Assembly: GCA_000433635.1 (NCBI GenBank)
Contig: HF997967.1
Location: 1 to 9,936, forward strand
Direction: 5' to 3'
Origin: Ruminococcus sp. CAG:254
GTDB lineage: Bacteria; Bacillota; Clostridia; Oscillospirales; Ruminococcaceae
Length of the DNA stretch: 9,936 nt
Shown here in pieces: positions 6,151 to 9,936 of the stretch (its first letter is position 1; the number at the start of each line of letters is the position of its first letter). A program made the translations under genes and the position numbers. Below the pieces are notes generated by a model. It was not told the DNA's origin and did not search any database. It worked only from the letters and a program-made list of their open reading frames with translations.

Positions 6151-7008
6151 ATGAAAGGTTTCCAACGAGTAGTTGGTTGTCTGCTGGCAGTCGGGTTTTT
6201 GGGGATGATGCCGACACCGGCGATTGCAGCAGAAACATCAGCTGTGATTGAAATGCCCTATGCATCTTCGCTGACGGCAAAAGACGGCAGCATTCGAGTG
6301 GTCTTGCAGGACAGCCGAAAGGTGCACGTGACCATTCAGAAAATGACACAGGAGGGTTCCGATGCTTACTATGATGTGGTATTAGACCCGACACAATCCA
6401 GTGCAGCTACTACCGAATATGTTTTTTATCTAGATTGCTGTGAATATAATCTCAGTACGGCTTCGTATGTATCGACCTATCAATTGACGATTGCTGATGA
6501 AAGCACGCCGGAAGCGGTTTATACCGAAACAGACATTGCGATTTTTGACCCGCATTTTTCTGATACAGTCAACACGACTTGCTATCGGTATGCGGTTACC
6601 ATGTTAGAGGGAACGACCGGCGGCGTGGTTGCAACTGTACCGAAAGAAAATATTTCCAATGGTGTGCGAACAGTAGAAAATCAGGTGACCTTGCGATATG
6701 TTCCACAGACAACCGCAATCACAACGACATCCACGACAACGACCACCACACCATTCACAACCACTTCGGCAACGACCACCACAGCACCAGCATTCAAACT
6801 GGGGGATGTGGATGGAAATGGGATGATTGAAGTTACTGATGCAGTTCTGGTTTTGACGTATTATGCGAAATCAGCAGCAGGAATTGCAGTGACGATTGAT
6901 TCCAGATCGGCAGATGTCAATCAAGATGGAATCGTAGATGTTGTGGATGCAGTCGGCATTCTGACGTACTATGCAAGACAGGCAGCCGGATTGCCGCCGA
7001 CATTTTAA
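6151..7008 (+). CDS. Secreted dockerin protein with an unknown beta-rich module
   Basis: A 285-aa protein from ATG 6151, with GGAGG 7 nt upstream. Residues 1-27 are a signal peptide ending in AIAA. Residues 28-186 form a module I cannot assign. It looks beta-rich, has three Cys (96, 97, 144), and shows no glycosidase, esterase or protease motif. Residues 187-214 are a Thr-rich linker, probably glycosylated outside the cell. Residues 215-285 are a dockerin with two well-kept calcium loops (219-230 and 255-266), each followed by a nearly identical helix (DAVLVLTYYAK and DAVGILTYYAR). The protein should therefore attach to a cohesin on a scaffoldin. The unknown module could bind carbohydrate, the cell wall or another protein. 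It is followed after 39 bp by a membrane-anchored SGNH hydrolase in the same transcript, which suggests a shared task. The dockerin is certain; the function of the rest is open. Confidence 0.9.
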   Translation: MKGFQRVVGCLLAVGFLGMMPTPAIAAETSAVIEMPYASSLTAKDGSIRVVLQDSRKVHVTIQKMTQEGSDAYYDVVLDPTQSSAATTEYVFYLDCCEYNLSTASYVSTYQLTIADESTPEAVYTETDIAIFDPHFSDTVNTTCYRYAVTMLEGTTGGVVATVPKENISNGVRTVENQVTLRYVPQTTAITTTSTTTTTTPFTTTSATTTTAPAFKLGDVDGNGMIEVTDAVLVLTYYAKSAAGIAVTIDSRSADVNQDGIVDVVDAVGILTYYARQAAGLPPTF

Positions 7009-7047
7009 GACTAGAACAAATTGGAACAATTATAGGGGGTATTTTTT

Positions 7048-8010
7048 ATGGAACAAAAGCAAATTTTCGGTGTAATACTTGGTGTTATTGTTTGTATTGT
7101 CATGCTGTTTGCAGGACTATATTTGACTGGACAGATTGGAATGAAAAAGAATGTTGTTCCGGCAGCTGCGGAAGTACAGACTACAGAAACAACTGACACT
7201 ACCATGACAGCAGCAGAAACAACAGCAGAAACCACGACTGTGACAACTACCACTGCACAGTCAGCGGAATCCTTGTCCGCAGCAGAAAAAGAACGGCTGC
7301 ACACGATTTATGGAGAAAAGATGACGGTTGTCGGGGATTCGATTGCCTATGGATTCAATGCCTACGGCTATATTTCCGATGAACAGAATCTGGCACAAGG
7401 CTCGGTCGGGATTCGGAACATTCATGATTTCACTTTTACAGACAATGACGGGCAGGAAGTCGATGTATTGGATGCCCTCGAGGAACGACAGCCAGCATAC
7501 ATTTATATGTCTATGGGTATGAATGATGTTAATATGTGTACCGAAGAAGAATACATCAACTATTATCAGGAGGCAATTTCCTCCATTCAGCAGCTCTGCC
7601 CGAACAGTAATATCATTGTTGCTGGAATCACACCCGTTGCATCAGATAGTGACTATACCGACAATGCAGAAATCCGGAAATTCAATGACGGTCTGGAACA
7701 GATGATTGCCGATTTACAGCAGCCCAATGTGGTCTATTTCGATGCCTATTCGATTGTTGCTGACCCCGATACACAAGACATGAATCCGGATTACTCCGGC
7801 GGGGATGGTATTCACCTTGCCTCTACGGTTTATCAGGAATTGCTGGATGCGGTGTATCCCATCTTGGATACGATGCCAATACCGGATTCCATTCGAGAAC
7901 TGCTACAGCAATCTGATTTTTCCGCTGCAACGGAGGAAACCACGGAGGAAACCGATTTTGATTCTGGAGCAGATTCCGGAAACTGGACAGATTCTGAAAC
8001 ATACGAATAA
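7048..8010 (+). CDS. Membrane-anchored extracellular SGNH/GDSL hydrolase (putative carbohydrate esterase)
   Basis: A 320-aa protein from ATG 7048 with a GGGGG ribosome site (7035-7039). Residues 6-28 are a single hydrophobic helix with no good cleavage site, so it probably anchors the protein with the rest outside. Residues 42-72 are a Thr/Glu-rich spacer. Residues 85-285 are the SGNH fold: block I VVGDSIAYG with Ser98, a Gly-containing block near 118-121 (GSVG), block III MGMND with Asn159, and block V DGIHL with Asp253 and His256. These supply the full catalytic tetrad. Such enzymes remove acetyl or other acyl groups from polysaccharides, peptidoglycan or lipids; xylan or cell-wall deacetylation is plausible but unproven. 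The last 25 residues are an acidic, Thr/Glu-rich tail of unknown use. It lies 39 bp behind the dockerin-protein gene and ends at a strong terminator. Confidence 0.87.
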   Translation: MEQKQIFGVILGVIVCIVMLFAGLYLTGQIGMKKNVVPAAAEVQTTETTDTTMTAAETTAETTTVTTTTAQSAESLSAAEKERLHTIYGEKMTVVGDSIAYGFNAYGYISDEQNLAQGSVGIRNIHDFTFTDNDGQEVDVLDALEERQPAYIYMSMGMNDVNMCTEEEYINYYQEAISSIQQLCPNSNIIVAGITPVASDSDYTDNAEIRKFNDGLEQMIADLQQPNVVYFDAYSIVADPDTQDMNPDYSGGDGIHLASTVYQELLDAVYPILDTMPIPDSIRELLQQSDFSAATEETTEETDFDSGADSGNWTDSETYE

Positions 8011-8014
8011 TGCG

Positions 8015-8058
8015 AATCAGTCTTTTTGCAGCAGCGGTTGCAGAAAGACTGATTTTTT
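8015..8058 (+). terminator. Strong intrinsic terminator after the SGNH hydrolase gene
   Basis: The arms 8015-8030 and 8039-8054 pair over 16 bp with one G-U pair, around an 8-nt loop. They are followed by T6-A-T6. It starts 4 bp after the stop codon and separates this operon from miaB, which has its own promoter. Confidence 0.9.
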
Positions 8059-8078
8059 ATTTTTTCCGGCGAAAACGC

Positions 8079-8107
8079 TTGAAAAAAAAAGAACGCTATG
8101 CTATAAT
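8079..8107 (+). promoter_or_regulatory. Extended -10 promoter of the miaB operon
   Basis: TTGAAA (8079-8084), 17 bp, then TATAAT (8102-8107), with TGC directly before the -10. The predicted start near 8114 gives a leader of about 28 nt. Confidence 0.78.
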
Positions 8108-8141
8108 AACAATAATGTCATGTAGAAAAAGAGAGGTTACT

Positions 8142-9572
8142 ATGCAGGAAACGACAAATTTACAGAAAACCATGTCCATACAGGCTTGTACCGAACGGGT
8201 GCAGAAAATCGTAGCAGTTTCTTACCCGTGTGCAAAAGCATATGTACATAGCTTTGGCTGCCAATTAAATGTATCGGACGGGGAAAAAATCAAAGGGTTG
8301 CTCCAGTCAATGGGGTTTTCGCTGACCGAAACGCACGAAGATGCAGACGTGATTGTATTTAATACCTGTGCCGTACGGGAAAGTGCAGAAGACCGGGTAT
8401 ATGGAATGCTGGGTGTGATGAAAAAGTATAAAGAAACCCACCCTCGTACGATTTTGATTTTAAGCGGCTGTATGGGTTCTGAACCCAAGACGCTGGAAAA
8501 AGTACGGGCACACTATTCTTTTATTGATATTCTCATGGGAACTGCCTCCATCGGGGAACTGCCTCGTCTGTTGGCAACGTATTACGATACCAAGAAATTC
8601 GTCTATGATATGGATAGCACCGCAATGCCGTCCGAACAGATGCAGCAGGTTCGCAACAGTGGGTTCAAAGCGTCTGTTCCGATTATGTACGGTTGCAACA
8701 ACTTCTGCACCTATTGCATCGTTCCGTATGTACGGGGACGGGAACGCAGTCGGCAGCCGGAAGTGATTCTGCGAGAAGTCCAGCACTTGATTCAGGACGG
8801 ATACAAGGAAATCATGCTGCTGGGGCAGAACGTCAACTCCTACGGAAAAGATTTGGAACAGCCGATTTCCTTTGCAGAATTGCTGCGGAAAATCAACGCC
8901 ATGGAGGGTGAATTTGTCATCCGGTTTATGTCCTCCCACCCGAAGGATGCCACACCGGAATTACTGGATACGATTCTTTCTTGTGAAAAAGTAGGGCAGC
9001 ATTTGCACTTGCCAGTACAGTGCGGCAGCGATGCCATTTTGTCTGCCATGAACCGCCACTATACGGTGGAACAATATTTGAACATCGTCGATTATCTTCG
9101 GGAACGCCGACCGGATTTTTCGCTGACCAGCGATTTGATTGTTGGTTTCCCGAATGAATCTGAAGCAGATTTTCAGGGCACACTGGACTTGATTCAGCGA
9201 GTTCAGTATGATAACCTATATACATTTATCTATTCCAAACGCAGCGGAACAAAGGCTGCCAATATGCCGGATGCAACTTCTGATGCCGAAAAACGGCAGC
9301 GAATGGAACGACTGCTGACCTTGCAGCGAGAAATCGCCACCAAGAATTATAAACGGTTTTTGGGCAGAACCATGCGGGTTCTGGTAGAGGGCGACAGTAA
9401 GCGTGGCGATGGCTGGCTGTTCGGCAAGAGCAATGAAGCCATCATTGTGGAATTTATGGGCAATCGTTCCTTAATCGGAACTTTTGTTTCTGTGCAGATT
9501 ACCGAGTCGAAAAACTGGGCAGTCAGCGGCAGATTATTAGATGATGAGAGAAAGGAAGCTGTGCAAAAATGA
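8142..9572 (+). CDS. miaB: tRNA-2-methylthio-N6-dimethylallyladenosine synthase (radical SAM methylthiotransferase)
   Basis: A 476-aa enzyme that adds a methylthio group to i6A at position 37 of tRNAs reading U-starting codons, using two [4Fe-4S] clusters and SAM. Residues 33-150 are the UPF0004 domain with cluster ligands Cys40 (SFGCQLN), Cys76 (FNTCAVRE) and Cys110 (SGCMGSE). Residues 178-400 are the radical SAM domain with C185-x3-C189-x2-C192 followed by the PYVRGRERSR signature. Residues from about 405 to 470 are the TRAM domain that holds tRNA. The RGRERSR motif and full length favour MiaB over MtaB or RimO. The start at ATG 8142 follows GAGAGG by 5 nt; the upstream frame extension would run through the terminator and promoter, so it is rejected. 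The gene overlaps the next one by ATGA, so the two are translationally coupled. Confidence 0.95.
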   Translation: MQETTNLQKTMSIQACTERVQKIVAVSYPCAKAYVHSFGCQLNVSDGEKIKGLLQSMGFSLTETHEDADVIVFNTCAVRESAEDRVYGMLGVMKKYKETHPRTILILSGCMGSEPKTLEKVRAHYSFIDILMGTASIGELPRLLATYYDTKKFVYDMDSTAMPSEQMQQVRNSGFKASVPIMYGCNNFCTYCIVPYVRGRERSRQPEVILREVQHLIQDGYKEIMLLGQNVNSYGKDLEQPISFAELLRKINAMEGEFVIRFMSSHPKDATPELLDTILSCEKVGQHLHLPVQCGSDAILSAMNRHYTVEQYLNIVDYLRERRPDFSLTSDLIVGFPNESEADFQGTLDLIQRVQYDNLYTFIYSKRSGTKAANMPDATSDAEKRQRMERLLTLQREIATKNYKRFLGRTMRVLVEGDSKRGDGWLFGKSNEAIIVEFMGNRSLIGTFVSVQITESKNWAVSGRLLDDERKEAVQK

Positions 9573-9936
9573 CAGTCGAGGAAGCAGTACGGACACTGGG
9601 AAAATGTATTCAGGCAGACCCCCGTTATCAGCAGTATCAGCAGGCAAAACAAAACAATGATGCCGATACGGCTTTGCAGGAACAAATCGGTGCATTCAAT
9701 ATGAAACGGATGTCCTATCAGCGGAAGATGGACGAAGATCCGGAAGAAAATGCAGAAGCCTTGCAGACTCTGGAAAAAGAACTGGATGCCCTCTATACGG
9801 AGATTCTGCAAAATCCGAATATGGTTGCATTTCAGGAAGCCAAAAATAAAATGGACAGCATGACCAAGCAAATTGATGCCATTATTACGCTCTGTTTGCA
9901 GGGAGAAGATCCGGACACCTGTCATCCGGACTTGAG
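9569..9936 (+). CDS. YlbF/YmcA-family protein (partial, runs off the window)
   Basis: ATG 9569 overlaps the miaB stop codon (ATGA), with AAAGGAAG about 11 nt upstream. At least 122 residues are present without a stop. The sequence is charged and helical, with the family features: an N-terminal VEEAVRTLGKCIQADPRYQQYQ-like helix start, a Lys/Gln-rich middle, and a QNPNMVAFQEAK-type segment at about 81-92. In Bacillus, members of this family (YlbF, YmcA) join YaaT in a complex that carries iron-sulfur clusters and assists RNase Y in mRNA processing; ymcA lies next to miaB there, as it does here. The visible Cys109 and Cys118 near the C-terminal end could be cluster ligands, by analogy. The assignment is good, but the end of the gene lies outside the window, so the full set of Cys cannot be judged. 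Confidence 0.85.
   Translation, partial: MTVEEAVRTLGKCIQADPRYQQYQQAKQNNDADTALQEQIGAFNMKRMSYQRKMDEDPEENAEALQTLEKELDALYTEILQNPNMVAFQEAKNKMDSMTKQIDAIITLCLQGEDPDTCHPDL

Noticed and set aside
8010..8141. N-terminal extension of MiaB by 44 residues
   Set aside because: The extension would translate through a strong terminator and the promoter. The ATG at 8142 has a ribosome site and fits the family length.

Overview
The window looks like chromosomal DNA of a fibre-degrading, anaerobic Ruminococcus-type Firmicute, close to the R. flavefaciens / R. champanellensis group. This is inferred from gene content. Two secreted proteins end in dockerins: a GH5 cellulase and a protein of unknown function. Three exported proteins carry long Thr-rich linkers, a reverse-type rubrerythrin is present, strong AGGAGG ribosome sites are the rule, and several promoters are near-consensus sigma-A type with 17-bp spacers.

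Layout. (1) 25-1043: a cyclophilin-type peptidyl-prolyl isomerase followed after 19 bp by a Fur-family zinc regulator, from one promoter and ending at a strong hairpin shared with the converging minus-strand pair. (2) 1047-1667, minus strand: an uncharacterised helical protein of 143 aa and, 12 bp behind it, a 58-aa Pro/Gln-rich protein with an internal repeat. (3) 1746-3197: a secreted, probably lipid-anchored NagZ-like GH3 glycosidase whose -10 box lies inside a perfect 14-bp palindrome. (4) 3232-3961: a monocistronic reverse rubrerythrin ending in a perfect 18-bp terminator stem. (5) 3996-5952, minus strand: a cellulosomal GH5 enzyme (signal peptide, GH5, unassigned beta module, (PTD)n linker, dockerin). 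(6) 6077-8058: an operon of a dockerin protein with an unknown beta-rich module and a membrane-anchored SGNH/GDSL hydrolase, closed by a strong terminator. (7) 8079-9936: miaB and, overlapping by ATGA, a YlbF/YmcA-family gene that runs off the window.

How it fits together. Regions 3, 5 and 6 are an extracellular carbohydrate kit: a dockerin-borne cellulase, a dockerin-borne accessory protein, an anchored esterase-like enzyme and an anchored GH3. They are interleaved with housekeeping and stress genes. No scaffoldin, cohesin, mobile element, CRISPR array, tRNA or rRNA was seen. No clearly new system is evident. The best candidates for novelty are the minus-strand two-gene unit at 1047-1667, the operon pairing the unknown dockerin protein with the SGNH hydrolase, the Asp-to-Asn change in the GH3 catalytic dyad, and the symmetric promoter at 1746-1796 that may fire in both directions.
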